64,000 nucleotides of DNA from Haliotis asinina. Its lineage: Eukaryota; Mollusca; Gastropoda; Lepetellida; Haliotidae. The stretch's first letter is position 1. The number at the start of each line of letters is the position of its first letter. The stretch spans positions 33,546,501 to 33,610,500 of the forward strand of contig NC_090291.1 of NCBI RefSeq assembly GCF_037392515.1. The letters are read 5' to 3'. Under the pieces are notes generated by a model. It saw only the letters and a program-made list of their open reading frames with translations, had not been told where the DNA came from and made no database searches. A program made the position numbers and the translations under genes. Below are positions 1-12,739 of the stretch, piece after piece.

Positions 1-390
1 CAGAGACAACTACCGTCCCAGATTTGAACCTATTCTTTGTCACTCTCTAAGCAATTCAGCAACATAATCCACTCAGTCACATAATTCAGTTTCCTCACTG
101 AGAGTGTTGGTGCAAATCACAATGTGAGTCAACTCTACAAATATTACAAAATGACCACTTTCTAGAATACACAATATATCTTGCATCAGATAAATTTGTC
201 TTAAGCAACCAATGGGTAGCATAAATAGTGTTTGACTGGATCGAGTGGTAAGAGTCATGACTTGGTTCATTCGTAACTGCTCGTCTCTTTCCATAACCTA
301 CAAGATGACTCGTACCCCTCTAGTATGAAATTATTGCCAAGAATTGTGGCGAACCAATTGAATCGCGCGTAGTAAAACGCATTTAAAAAC

Positions 391-654
391 ATGAAAATGG
401 CGGAACCGTTGAACTTTGAAACTTCACGAAACTATACCAAGCACAATTTTAACATGCACTTTGAGCTAAAGGATGAACAACTTTCAACACTGAAACATAT
501 TTACAAAGGAAATGACCGTATCACTGTTTTGCCTATGGGATGTAGGATATTCTTAGAGCCATGCTTGGAAATTCAGAGTTATCTTTCCTTGATAATGATA
601 CTAGACTGTTTTCATCTCCATGCCCGTTTGTGCTTAGACAGAACCCAGTCGTAA
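391..654 (+). pseudogene. RecQ/SF2 helicase-like N-terminal relic
   Basis: An 87-codon open frame starts at an ATG in the context AAACATGAAAATGG. Residues ~25-50 read FELKDEQLSTLKHIYKGND followed by LPMGCR. This resembles the region just before and at the Walker A motif of RecQ-like SF2 helicases, where family members have a pattern like LK..Q...L..I..G.D....LPTGYGKS. The ATP-binding GYGKS part is missing here: LPMGCRIF stands in its place and the frame then drifts into unrelated residues and stops. I read it as a decayed fragment, not a working enzyme. Such helicase fragments are often scattered by mobile elements. The match is short, so chance similarity remains possible. Confidence 0.35.
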
Positions 655-3600
655 ACATGGCCAAAAGAGGGGTACGAGACGCCTTCCGGCTTGTCGGAAT
701 GACAAGAATAGTTACGATTGGACTTGGTTTACACATGTCCTCATATCCCATCATAAAATACAAACAAACATACAAGTACACAAAAAGACATACTAATGAA
801 GGGGAAACAACTATCGTGATAACCATAGTTTATTGCAACATACTATTAAATATATTGGTCACATTTAAGCACAAGATATGTCAACCATAACACTGTTTAA
901 GTTTTCAGTGCATGACCTAATCAAAATGGTCACTATCGTTCATTCAAAATCTGCACATTTTGAGTCATGGATTAATTCCAAAGAATACAAAAATATACAA
1001 TCACAAAAACATATTACATTTCTTAGCCGACACATGAAGAAATTCAAGATCGTTCATGCTAAAAAACATCCACATGATATTTCATGGTCACTCAATCAAA
1101 TAAGCGAAAAAAGATAAACAAATTACAAATGGCAACAGATTTGTTAATGAATGACACTGAACTTGAAAATATCCATCCACAACTGCAAAAAAACAATGTG
1201 GACATGTGACCAATATTAGAACGCAATCCCATGAAGCTCAGCTGACGACTTCCAAGTAAGATTTGTCCGAACTATCGTCAATAAGTACTATGGTACTGCA
1301 TGCAATTGTGTTCTTTTTGCAGTCATTTAGTTCAATAAATGTCAACGAGAAGACTGATTTACGAAGAGAGAATGGCAAAAAGTTCAAGTTCTAATTCAAT
1401 CAAAACTATACCAAATTCCTTCAATATCTAGTTTTTTCATTTTCCCCGAAAAGGGCAAAAAGTGTGCCGATTGATTAAGTAGTGTATATGGCAATAAGTG
1501 ATGGGGCTGGTAGTTAATCAACAGCCACATGTCGAGTGACAGACAGAGGTCCATTTGGGCAACCAATCAAATCACAATTGAGTCGCAGACACCGTGGGTT
1601 ATATGGTATACTTGTATTAATCAAAACGTTGCCCATGCAGACAATCTAATAATCATAGCGGGGATTAATCTAAGGGACGAAGGCACAAGTGTGTCGATTA
1701 ATGTGGCAAATCGTAACGATATCACCACAAACATACCTGTCAAGGGTGACAACTCTACTTGCCCTTTGAGTGGAACTCTCCAATTCCCGAAGGAGGAAAA
1801 TAATTATCTTCATTAATCTTTCATTGGCTATTCAACTTTCAAAACTAACGTTGATAGGCGGGGGAATTCACGAGAAAATTCTTTGTCACTTCGTTCCCTC
1901 TGCAAGTCTCAGCGGATTTCAAATATAATAAATGAAAATTATCTCGGTGGGGGAAATCGCATTGTGAAAACTGCCCAGTAGCTGAAGTCTTGTAAATGCA
2001 AAAGGACAGGTGTCATTAAGTTAGACAGTTAACTCTGGATACATTGTCGCCACACGGCATTAACTTCCTTTCGCATCTACCAATGCATCGTTGGCTATAT
2101 GCTAACGTACTATTGTAAATTGCACACTGTCAGACCCACTTTTTATCACAACTCTGCTATTGACGGCTTCGAAATAGACATATAATTGTAGCCACTTGCC
2201 GGTGGCGATATGTCAACCCCTGAGGTGTATTAACTATACATGAGCCAGTCATTTACAAAGAAGAAATTTTCTGCCTCTATTCCTCATTATTCAAAATTTG
2301 TGTGAAATAATTATTCAATCAAGGCTGAAGAGTCGGTACAGTTCGATCTCTTCACACCAAATGCAAACTTGCCCTTTCCTGTTCAGGGAAAATTGAACAA
2401 GTCTTTTTCACTCCACTCATAATTAACACCGGTATAATGGGGACTCAATATCAAATAGTCTGCAAGTGATAATGTTGAGTTTTTTACACCATCCCGGAAT
2501 CAAAATCCATACACATAATCTGTTCATGAACACCTTTGTCAAGACAATAAGCCAATCCTGTCCATGCTTTTCTTGATAACATCAGAACGCAGAGCGTTGA
2601 AAAAAGACGATTACTAAAATTACTATAATCATTAGAGCTGACCCTCATACAGCATCACACGTAATTCTCTCAAGGACTCTCAAGTACAAACAAATTAATA
2701 ATTCAGATATTGTTATAATATTTGATGGCTAATGACATGCTCAGCTGAGCGTTAAATGATATTATTATTTCAAAGAAGTTTTAAAAAGTTGGTTTTCCTT
2801 ATAAAAAAACATATTCCTGTTTTTTTCTTTTACATATTTGATGACCACTGATTCATCATACCATCTGCATGTTGTACTGACATGATTTTGTGGTCCGCAA
2901 ACAGAAACAAGCTTCATTTATCTTGCCAAAAAATTTAAAAGCACTTGAGTTCATTTTTATATTCATTTCACTGAAGTAATAATCAAATCAAGGGTAGCAT
3001 AAAACACACTGAACGTCTGAGCATTTAAAAAGGACAAAATGAAAAAACATTACTTTTTAAACAAAACTTTGAATGATCAAACAAATACATTACTAAAATC
3101 CAATTTTATTTAAATCAATATTTATTTGTTTTACAAAGGCACTCTTTTGCTCAAAGTACAAAAGCCCTCTCTCTCAGTCTATTAAACTGGTATCATATTA
3201 GCTCCAGTTTACGTTTTATTCTAAAGCGCCAATTTGCCGATACAGATATTCCTAGGATACTACATCTACAGGGCTCTCAGGAAAAGCCTTGCTATCCAAT
3301 CAAATCCATCATTCTAGCTGTCAAATAAATCACAACCTTGATTATACCTTGCCGTATGAAAAAGAACCGTTTAATCACTTGCTTGTCACCAAAATTATTT
3401 TTTGTCCTTTAAAGTCAGCAGACGACTTGTTTTTGATGTGTAAACAAGTTGTGCGTTGGATAGTATTAACCATCCTCTGAAAGATGATATACAAACCCTT
3501 TGTCTTTGTGTCTGGCCTGACTCCATACATTTTGCGTGTCCCTGTAGACATTGAATATCAAATGTAATGAATCTCAGGATCTAGTTACCTACAACTACCT

Positions 3601-4559
3601 CTGATAAAGGACACCTTATAGAAAACATTAAATAAAAACCTATGTGTAATTTGTAATTCAATACAAGTTTGTCGGTTTCTTTATTGTCTAGCATTATACA
3701 TTCTTTTATAAGCACGAAGGATTCATTAAAGCTGTCTGGGTTGAGGCTATTTGTGGATTTAGCCAATCACTGATCTTTATTTATATAAGATATGGAAATC
3801 CAATCTCGTTGACTTGCTACAGTTTCCCTTACAACTTGTGTCATATCAGATGGTTCACTTATTGGTAGTTGTGTAGATAGTATATCTGACAATCCAATTT
3901 GCTCAGATATATTATACGTGTGAAGTAATACTTCCCAAAACAAAATTGTACTTCAGTAAATGAATGAACATATTATGGTTTATAACCATCTGACATGAAA
4001 CCTACATTAATCTGTCATATAATTTGTTTAATTATAAAGTATATGTCATGAAACAGAATGTTCACATGTATATACCGACATATTGTCAAGCACAAAAAAT
4101 TCATGTACTTCAATGGCTAAATGTGAAAATGGGCTATTCATGATGTATTTTGTTCTCAGAATTTTGGCAATTGTTTTGATACTGACAATGTTTGGAAAAT
4201 TATTGTACTTTTTGCAATCAAATTCATTTTTAAAGTGTATAATAATTGAATGTGATGGCATGGCTTCTACTTCACATTTGAGCACAATATCAATGCACTT
4301 TTCTCAAGTACTGTTTATTATGTTAAAACTGTAATATTGCTACAAGAAGCATACTTATTTATTCATCCATCCAACTATTCTCCCTCCTCCCTCCATCCAT
4401 CCCTCACTCACTAACACTTGGCAGTTACGTATGGTTGTAACAAACGGTCCACTAATAATAATTCCTTATAACTATAGTTCATCATTAATATGATGAATAT
4501 GAATGAGTGAGTGGATATGGTTTTGCTCTGCTTTTAACAATATCTAAGCATTATCATGA
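655..4559. other. No gene recognised; AT-rich unique sequence
   Basis: Only short, compositionally unremarkable open frames occur on both strands, none with a recognisable domain. Around 4,360-4,410 there is a short pyrimidine-rich stretch of CATC/CCTC type. I see no exon-like open frame bounded by splice sites. Confidence 0.5.
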
Positions 4560-4672
4560 CAGGGTACACCAGAAATAGGCTTCACACATTGTACCCATGT
4601 TGGAATCAAACCTGGGTCTTCAACATGATGAGCAAATGCTTCAACCACTTGGCTACCCCACTGCCGCCTTGA
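4560..4672 (-). repeat. tRNA-derived SINE copy (degenerate)
   Basis: Read on the minus strand, this carries the body of the tRNA-derived SINE seen throughout the window: a GGCTAnnnAnTGGTT-like A-box region, a GGTTTGATTCC-like B-box, then the GTACAATGTGTGAAGCC and TGGTGT segments. The GCGGCGTAAAAC tail is not clearly preserved. Confidence 0.7.
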
Positions 4673-4829
4673 ATAAGGCATACATCAAGTGGTTGAGACT
4701 TTGTTATACCCATTAGATCATCATACGCATATTCAATTTGAACAAAGTGTACCACATTAGGAAATAGTAGTTCTAATACACATGAACATGTGTGATAACT
4801 TTGTGAATATTTTGCACTGAGCACATATT

Positions 4830-4973
4830 CAACACTGAGCCTGGCCATGAAAGACAACGTGATGAATAGTCACACTCATTGACTTGGATTGCATGTAGTA
4901 GCCTATCCCTTGCTCATAGTTTTACTTAATGAATTTTCTGATCCAGAGCAGTGTTGAAAGTTGAGCCAAATTT
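4830..4973 (+). repeat. Duplicated block, copy 1
   Basis: A ~140 bp block running from CAACACTGAGCCTGGCC to GAGCCAAATTTA. It recurs at 5,293-5,437 with roughly 90% identity by eye. This copy immediately precedes the minisatellite and the second copy sits inside it. Confidence 0.85.
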
Positions 4974-4995
4974 ACTACGGTATGTCATAGTGGTG

Positions 4996-6305
4996 TTAAC
5001 TATGGGGTGTCACTAAGTGTTCACTATTGGGCATCAATGGTTGTTCAACATGAAGTACGTCAATGGATTGTTCACTATGTCTGTCACTGGGTGTTCAATA
5101 TGCGGTGTCAATGGGGTGTTCACTAAAAGGTGTAACTGGGTGTTCACTATGGGTGTCACTGGAGTATTCACTATAGGGTATCACTGGGGTGTTCACCCTG
5201 GGTGCCACTGTAGGGTACGAATGGGGTGTTCAGTGTGATTTATCCACTCTGTGATATTCACTATGAGAAATTTCCCCCTGGAAATTGCAGGTCAACACTG
5301 AGCCTGTCCATGAAAGACAACCTGATGAATCATAACACTCGCTGACTTGGATTGCATATAGTAGCCTAATCCATGCTCATAGTTTTATTTAATGAATTTT
5401 CTGATCAAGGGCAGTGTTGAAAGCTGAGCCAAATTTATGGGTGTCACTGGGGTGTTCACAATGAGGTGTCACTGCATGTTCACTAAGCGGTGTCAATGGG
5501 TGTTCACTATGGGGTGTTACTGGAGTATTCACTAAGGGGTGTTCACTATAGGGTGTCACTGTAGGCTTTCACTGGGGTGTTCAGTATGGGTGCCACTGTA
5601 GGGTATGGATGGGGTGTTCAGTGTGATTTATCCACTTTGGGGTGTCATTGGGTTGTTCATTATGGGTGTCACTATGCATTCACTACGGGTGTCACTGTAG
5701 TGCGTCACTGGGGTGTTCACTATGGGGTATCACTGCGGATTCACTATGGGTGTCACTGTAGGGTGTCACTGGGGTGTTTACTATGGGTACCACTAGGGCA
5801 TTCACTATGGGGTGTCACTGCATGTTCACCATGAGTACCACTGTAGGGTATCACTGGGTGTTCACTATGGCATGTTACTGTAGGGTATCAATGGAGTGTT
5901 CACTTTGGGATGTCACTGCATGGTCACTATGAGGTGTCACTGTAAGGTATAACTGCAGTGTTCACTATGAGGTGTTCCCTATGGGGTGTCACTGGGTGTT
6001 GCCACTGTAGGGTATAACTGGAGCATTAACTTTGGTGTGTTCACTATGAGGTGTCACTTCAGTGTTCACTACAGGGTGTCACTGGGTGTTCACTATGAGG
6101 TGTCACTGAGTGTTTACTATGGCATGTCACTGTAGGGTATCACTGGTGTGTTCACTATGGGTTGTTACTAGAGTGTTCACTAAGGGGTATCACTTTGGCT
6201 TTTACTATGAGGTATCCATGGAGTGTTTACTTTGGGGCGTCACTGGGATGTTCACTATGAGGAGTCCCTGGGGTGTTTACTATAGGGTGTCACTGGACTC
6301 ATCTC
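4996..6305 (+). repeat. Degenerate ~22 bp minisatellite (GGTGTTCACTATGGGGTGTCACTG type)
   Basis: Dozens of imperfect tandem units pair a GTTCACTATG module with a GGGTGTCACTG module, with frequent single-base changes and small length changes. A non-repeat block (5,271-5,437) interrupts the array. The open frames across it are repeat artefacts rich in C, G, V, F and W. The drift between units suggests an old array. Confidence 0.9.
5293..5437 (+). repeat. Duplicated block, copy 2, inside minisatellite
   Basis: Second copy of the block at 4,830-4,973, embedded in the minisatellite. Block plus array was probably duplicated together, or the array expanded from both ends of the block. Confidence 0.85.
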
Positions 6306-6409
6306 GCAACTGACACCTTACCATCCAAATCTGCTGAAGGACTAAACCTCTGAGGTTCTTGAAAAAGACATGACACAAATCCCATCATAAGTCGCTTCAC
6401 AGCTGCAGC

Positions 6410-6550
6410 ATTATGCCGCTTTCAGCAATATTCCAGCAATATCACTGCATGGGACACAAGAAATGGGCTTCAAACATGGTACCCATGTGTGGAACCACAC
6501 CCAGGTCTTTGGTGTGAACAGCAATAACGCTTTAACCACTGCACCATGGT
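6410..6550 (-). repeat. tRNA-derived SINE copy with tail
   Basis: On the minus strand this runs from a degenerate A-box (TGGTTAAAGCG) through a B-box-like segment to the TGATATTGCTGGAATATTGC and AAAGCGGCA tail. Both the tRNA-like head and the 3' module are recognisable. Confidence 0.75.
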
Positions 6551-7281
6551 CATAACCAATGGTCATACATGTTAAAACAACATTAACATATGTCTGCATG
6601 ACATGTGTAGAGCACAAGACATGTGTAGCTTGAAGGGTACAACCTCTTTAGTCATGTGACTCAAAGCCATTACTGCACTACACATACAACACCTGTACTA
6701 ACTCTAGTTACTCAGCATCAGAGAATGTTATTAAGCACTTCAACTAGAGCATTCATGACTTTTGTCCAAACCATGTCACATTAACAAGTCATTTCATCAC
6801 ACACAAAAAAATACAACATAATTACGCCATGACATAAACATAAATAAAGTCACATTCTGACTTGGCGCTTGAGATGATAAAATGGTCGAGTTTTGTGATA
6901 CAGTCATTACTGCTGTCCAATATGTGCCATGATGTGTCTGAAGCATGTTGTGATCAGACAGACCTCTGTTTTCTGGGAAGGAAATACTGCCCTTGCCAAT
7001 GGTTTCCACAGCATATCTATGCATGATGACACCTCAGCAAGAACAACCTCATACAATAAGTTAGCAGTTTTTATCTGAGAATATATATGAAACATGATGG
7101 TTTTGCACAGAAAATCTATGGTATTGTGTGATAATGAGGTTTCTGGAAAGGTTGGAAATAGGTTTGCAGAATCAATATGTATTTCTTATTTAGCAGGGAC
7201 AACTGAGCTGGAGTTTCTAGTGTTGACACTTCTGTTTATCATCATGTACATCAGGACCAGCATTATAGAAGGTATTTAACA
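6551..7281. other. No gene recognised
   Basis: AT-rich unique sequence. The short open frames on both strands have no recognisable domain and no exon-like boundaries. Confidence 0.45.
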
Positions 7282-8050
7282 GAGGGAGATGGGTGGATGG
7301 GTAATGGATGGATGGTGGGTAGTAAATGGATAGTGGGTGAATGGGTGGGTAGTAAATGGATAGTGGATGAATGGTGGGTAGTAAATGGATAGTGGATGGA
7401 CCGGTGGGTAGTATTTGGGTAGTGGATGGATGGTGGATAGAAAATGGATAGTGGAGGAATGGGTGGATAGTAAACGGTTAGTGAGAGGACAGGTGAGTGG
7501 TAATCGAGTAATGGATGGGTAGTAAATTAGTATTGGGTGGACAGGTGTGTAGTAATTGGGAAGTGGATGATGGGTGGGCAGGAATTAAGTAGTGGACAGA
7601 TGGTTAGTGGTAGATGGGTAGTAGAGGGATGGGTAGGTGATGGATGGATGGATGGATGGATGGATAGTTGATGGGTAGTGCAGTGATGAGTGGGTAGTAA
7701 ATGGTAGTTGATGGATGAAAGGACAGGTAGTTTGATTGATGATGTGGTAGATGGTGAAGGTATTTGAGGGATGTGTGGGTAGAATATGGTTGTATGGGTA
7801 TGGAAATATGGGTTTGTAAACCATTGGTTGGGTGGTGGAAACATGGATGACTAGATGGATGATGGAAGGGCAGATTATAAGTAGTACATCAATGGATGAA
7901 TAGGTTGGTACAGGTGAAGTGGGTGGTAAGAGGTTTATGTGGAATGGGTTTGCAAATGGAAGGATAAAAGGAAAAGTGGATGGATGGATGGATAGATGGA
8001 GGGAGGGATGGATGAATGGAGGGAAAATTGAACTGGTCAGAAGACTGATG
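7282..8050 (+). repeat. GGAT/GGGTAGTAAATGGATAGTGG minisatellite
   Basis: A strongly purine-rich plus strand is built from GGATGGATGG runs alternating with GTGGGTAGTAAATGGATAGTGG-like units. It is most regular at 7,282-7,690 and looser beyond. The minus-strand frames rich in P, S, T, H and I are translations of this repeat, not genes. Confidence 0.9.
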
Positions 8051-10851
8051 GAGAAATGATGATGGCCCATTGACTAATCTGAAAGATTTTCCAACCACTA
8101 GCTCTGCACATCAAACTTTCCTGCCCATAAACGTCTCCTTGACGACTGCTCAGATACCGCCTCTGTTTGGCCAAGCCATCATGCAACATAAACACACAAA
8201 GAAATCACAAAAACGGTAACATTCAACAAATAAATTGGTTGCATATAACAATGATATTTTATTTCAATGATAATGCAACATTCTCAATAATGAAACAAAA
8301 ATAATAGCAGGAGCACGATAAATTTGTCATTTAGAAATTTACAGCGTGCTGATGCCAATAAATGTCAGTGACACGTTCCCAGTTTATGTCAGATAAAAAC
8401 CATTTCCATTTTGTGAATTTAATAGTTACCGTCTTGCTTTGCATACAAAATAGAAATTCATTCTTGGTCCAAAGCCTCTCCGAGTGAGAGTCTATTTGAA
8501 ATGAACTTTATGAGAACGGGACCAGCCTTGCTTCATCTTAGCAAGATGAACACATGATGGGGACTTGGAAATGGTCAGTGATAAAACCGTGTTGTCTAGA
8601 GCTTTAATCCTTTATTGTCTATCAAACGACTTCTCATACGCCAATCCACCAGCCACCATATTCGTCTCATTTTTCTTAATTCTTTCTGTGACTATAAACT
8701 TGGATAAGATGGATGAAGGCTTTTCCGAGATGTATTAGGCAAAGTCATAAGAGGCTGCCCTCGACACAGGCATGCAGGAGAGAGAAACGCAAATGGCGTC
8801 AGGCAAATCACCACAAGTCTATGACTATCGTTATTTGGACTTTGGTTGACAGAATCGTGCAAGTATTTCTCATAATGCAGTATTAGTCTTCATCGCACTT
8901 GATTACTCGTCCGATTCTCGATTAAAACAAGACTGATCCACGACTAGCAAATATGGCCTCGTGCATTATTTACTCTGTTGGAAATAATGGCTTTTCTATC
9001 AAGCCCATAAACAGGGATAACATTGCCACTCCAGACGTCATAAATCAAATAAATACATGTTTTATGGCCCCCTTTTCACCTTCTGCGACCTGTCATTAAA
9101 ACAATAAATCCTACTAACCAATAATTTATCATCCTTCGATGTGATCCATAACTAAGACGAGGGCTTAGGTGAATGGGTTTTTCATCTTCAGGCTTCTTAG
9201 AAAGGGCATTTCTGTTCTCTCCTCTATGGTTCTTCGACTTGGATTACTTAGCAAATTCATAGATTTATCACGGGAGTAGCTTCAGTGCTAAACATCAGGA
9301 TGTGCATGTGTCAGTGGTGGATTTAGACAATCAGCATATAACACACCACAGTGAGGAACACTGACAGTTCACATCAGCCAAGAGTAGTAAGTCCGACCAA
9401 GCTTTGTATTGCACAGGGTCTTACACTATCCCTCATTGCACCACCTTATTCAAATGGACTGAAAAAAAAAGGGATAAAAATATATTAAAAATATTGGTCA
9501 AGTTTTAAATTGTATCCAAATTTAGAATTCTGTTTGTAAGATATTATGATAATTTTTATTTATTAAAATTTGCTGATTTAAACATTCACATTTTTAAGTT
9601 AATTTTTAAAGATATTATGATTTTTACATTGTTTACCACATAGATTAATAAAAATGTGATGAGTATTGACAAGAGACATTTTACAGTGCCAATATAATAA
9701 ATAAGCTCTTTAATCAAAGAAGCAGAAATTAAAAACAAGACCCTGAAAAATAAAACAAATCATAGGAACCTGAAAAAAACATCTGAAAATGTTTTAAAAT
9801 TAATGTTAATTTGTCAAGAATTAATTTCCGTGTATCAAACTGCATCATCTGTGTTAAAAACCACCAGTATTTCAAACCCCTAGCTTGGCAATAAAAAGAA
9901 CCTTATTTGGGCTTGAATAACCACAAGACCCATGAAGTAAGGGTAGTCTTCAGATTGCTACTATCTAGTCCAAAGATCAAAGCCCCAGAAAAAAAACAGA
10001 TTTAGATTGGTCCAAAATTTATGTCACAATTTGGCCTGTTTTTCATTCAGAATAATCAAATATTAGCAGTGATAACAGAGAGGTCCAAATGAAAATGTGT
10101 CTCATTAACATACTATCATATTCTGCAGTACAATGACAAAAGCGTGATAGGCCAGTGAAAGTGAAGTAATTATAATCTATGCAACTCAAAATAAGTTAGG
10201 AAACCCTAAAGACTGGAATAGCGAAAATGTCTTAGAATGACATCCTTAAAAAAAGAAGGAATCACGTATTTCTTAAGTTCCTTTGAGCAATATATGTTTA
10301 AAATTTAAAAAAAAAAATACCAATAAAGCTTTTGCCATGTGATTCTCTAATAATACTTGAATATGTATTCAAGGCGGATATTTTGTTGTTTATGTTTCTG
10401 TTTTGTATCAAGGGCATTTAACACAAAACCGTATAGAAGTCAGGAGTCCTGTTACGATAACAGATTCAGATTTAATTTTCAGCTATTTTTTTTTGTAAAT
10501 TTTAATCAAAACAACGGGAGAATGTCACCTGATTGACAGAGGTAATAATCATAATCTCTGTGTGATATTGCAAATCACTGTACCTGGTAATCCTTTTTTA
10601 TATTGTAAATTGTTTTTCATCTCCTCTTCATTTTTCTGAAGTTGCACAATGTTGTATCTGAATGTGCAGTATATAAAAATAACATACTTTTGCTGGAACT
10701 TGTACCCCAAAATGAGTAGGTGCTTTATTCCCGAGTACACATAGCACGCAATAAACATGGTAACCCCTCTGTGAAAGCAATTATTGTTAATATCCCAAGA
10801 TATAAATACAATACGAGCAGCCTACACACCCCAAGATTCCTGTAATCTCAG
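8051..10851. other. No gene recognised; unique sequence
   Basis: Segment 8,100-9,400 is unusually free of repeats and less AT-biased than its surroundings, so it could hold conserved non-coding elements, but nothing in the sequence proves this. From 9,460 to 10,850 it is very AT-rich with A and T runs. No coding exon is recognisable on either strand. Confidence 0.4.
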
Positions 10852-11134
10852 ATACAGGACCCGTGAAAGTCCCGGTGTAGAATAGACCTGAAGCAACCCA
10901 TGCTTGCCTTAAATGGCGACTATGCTTGTTGTAAGAGGTGATTAACAGGATCAGGTGGTCAGGCCCGCTGACTTGGTTGACACATGTCATCAGTTCCCAA
11001 TTGTGCACATCGATGCTCATGTTGTTGATCACTGGATTGTCTGGTCTAGACTTGATTATTTACAGACCGCTGCCACACTGCTTGAATATTGCTGAGTGCG
11101 GCGTAAAACTCAACTCACACACTCACTCAGATAT
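10852..11134 (+). repeat. GCGGCGTAAAAC-tailed interspersed repeat, near full length
   Basis: Near-complete copy of the main interspersed repeat. It has head GGACCCGTGAAAGTCCC, middle GGTGGTCAGGCCCGCTGAC and TTGACACATGTCATC, then TTGATCACTGGATTGTCTGG, GATTATTTACAGACCG and tail GCTGAGTGCGGCGTAAAAC followed by (ACTC)n. I call it SINE-like by size, dispersion and tail. I do not see clear pol III boxes in the head, so a non-autonomous DNA element is also possible. Confidence 0.85.
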
Positions 11135-12739
11135 AGATTACTCATATCAAGAAATAAAGAAATATTTTTTACAATGAAAGGAATTCCATACCCTTTTTCC
11201 TGATGTTTTAGCAACTGTCAGTTTTATCACAAAATCGGATGAGATGCAGTTTAAAGACATTTATCAGGTAAATATCTCATGGCACAAGTGTTAAAGTTAC
11301 ACATGATGGTTGAAGCAAAGGTGGTGCAGTGCTCTACGCATCCGCTTCGCATATCACACAATTGATCCATTCTCATCACCAATACTGGTATGATAATAAA
11401 AACGAGGAAAAAATTTCATATCTCTTTTTGTCATATCAAGTGGGCCACCAATGTAAACCGACATGACAGCTCAGAGTCAGTCAGTGTAGAAATGGAACAA
11501 AACACCAGGAAACTGTATATCATCTTTTTGTGCAGTTGTCATAATTCAGAAAAACTTTCTTACACAGCGTTAAGTAGGTTCATGGAGTAGACTCCATCTG
11601 CAACAATAGCATCATTGCCAGATTACCACGGCAACTATTCTGTAAGACCGACACAAGCATATATAATCAGAGCCAGCCCACCACCAATCAGTAAACTTTA
11701 GAATTTCCATTGTTTAAAAACAAATCTAAACATGACAGTATCAGCAGTCAGATTATTTTGGATTTTCATCAGCTTACATCCCACATTCCACATGTAAACC
11801 ATTATAGTCATGTGGAGCGGAATTTGTATTATTTTCTAATCCAACCCTGTGTGTTTGACATATCGCAACAACTGCAAGCACCTCCGCCTCCCCACTCTCC
11901 TACTCAGCCTAAACTGGCATCTACAAGCAGCGACATCATGAATTAGTAGCTGTGAAAGCTAGAAGTGCCATTTGCTTTTGATGATCTGATAGTGTCGGGA
12001 TGTCAGAAACAAGGAAAAAACTTGGAACCTGTTGGAAAGCTCTCCCCTTAACTTGGTCTGGCTGGCCATGGCAAATATGGCTTGTCATCACTGCTGGTTC
12101 CTCCATACATCAACCCCAAACTTTATGATATTTATGTGAAAACTCTTTGACAGGTAACAGGCATCCCAGACTTCATCCTAAACTATTGTTGCCAAAATTC
12201 CAAATTGTACACATCCTGAAGCTACTTTCATCATAAATAATCTCTTTTCTATCCATCAATTTCTAATATGACAAGGCCGACCCAGTGCAAACCATCCACC
12301 CTTACTTCTAGACCTGGGAAAGAAAAACTTCCCATATCCCTGAAATTACAGTGACAGGTGATTTATAATTTCTTAATAGAAACTCGTGCCAAATTGGCAG
12401 GAAATATGAGCTAAAAACCCGGCCATATCTATGATCTGTCAGAATTATCACAAAAGAAATGCAGCTCTCTTGTTGTCCATAAAACTCTTCCTAGCATTTG
12501 GCGAACTTTCTTGGAAATCGGTCAAACTGCTTGGTGTCAGAGCATGATGGACATGACAGAAGACCATTTTTATCTGCGGGGTGTGTCATAACCAATTATT
12601 ACACCTGTTACCCAAGTCATCTCACTGTTGGGGGAAGTCAACAAGTTCACATGCCTTAATAAAGCATTCATTATGAATCTATTACCCAGGGCACCTTCCA
12701 CTGAGTAATCTTAGTGCTGGAACTGACAGAAGTTTATAT
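11135..12739. other. No gene recognised
   Basis: Mixed unique sequence. Short frames such as 11,390-11,590 and 11,710-11,946 lack domains and splice-site support. Confidence 0.4.

Noticed and set aside
314..680. CTCGTACCCCTCT at ~313 and its complement at ~668 as ends of a small inverted-repeat element
   Set aside because: Only ~13 bp match, with no extension or target duplication; too weak to call.
7527..8098. Long minus-strand open frames rich in P, S, T, H and I
   Set aside because: They are translations of the GGAT-type minisatellite, with no domain and no splice or start support.
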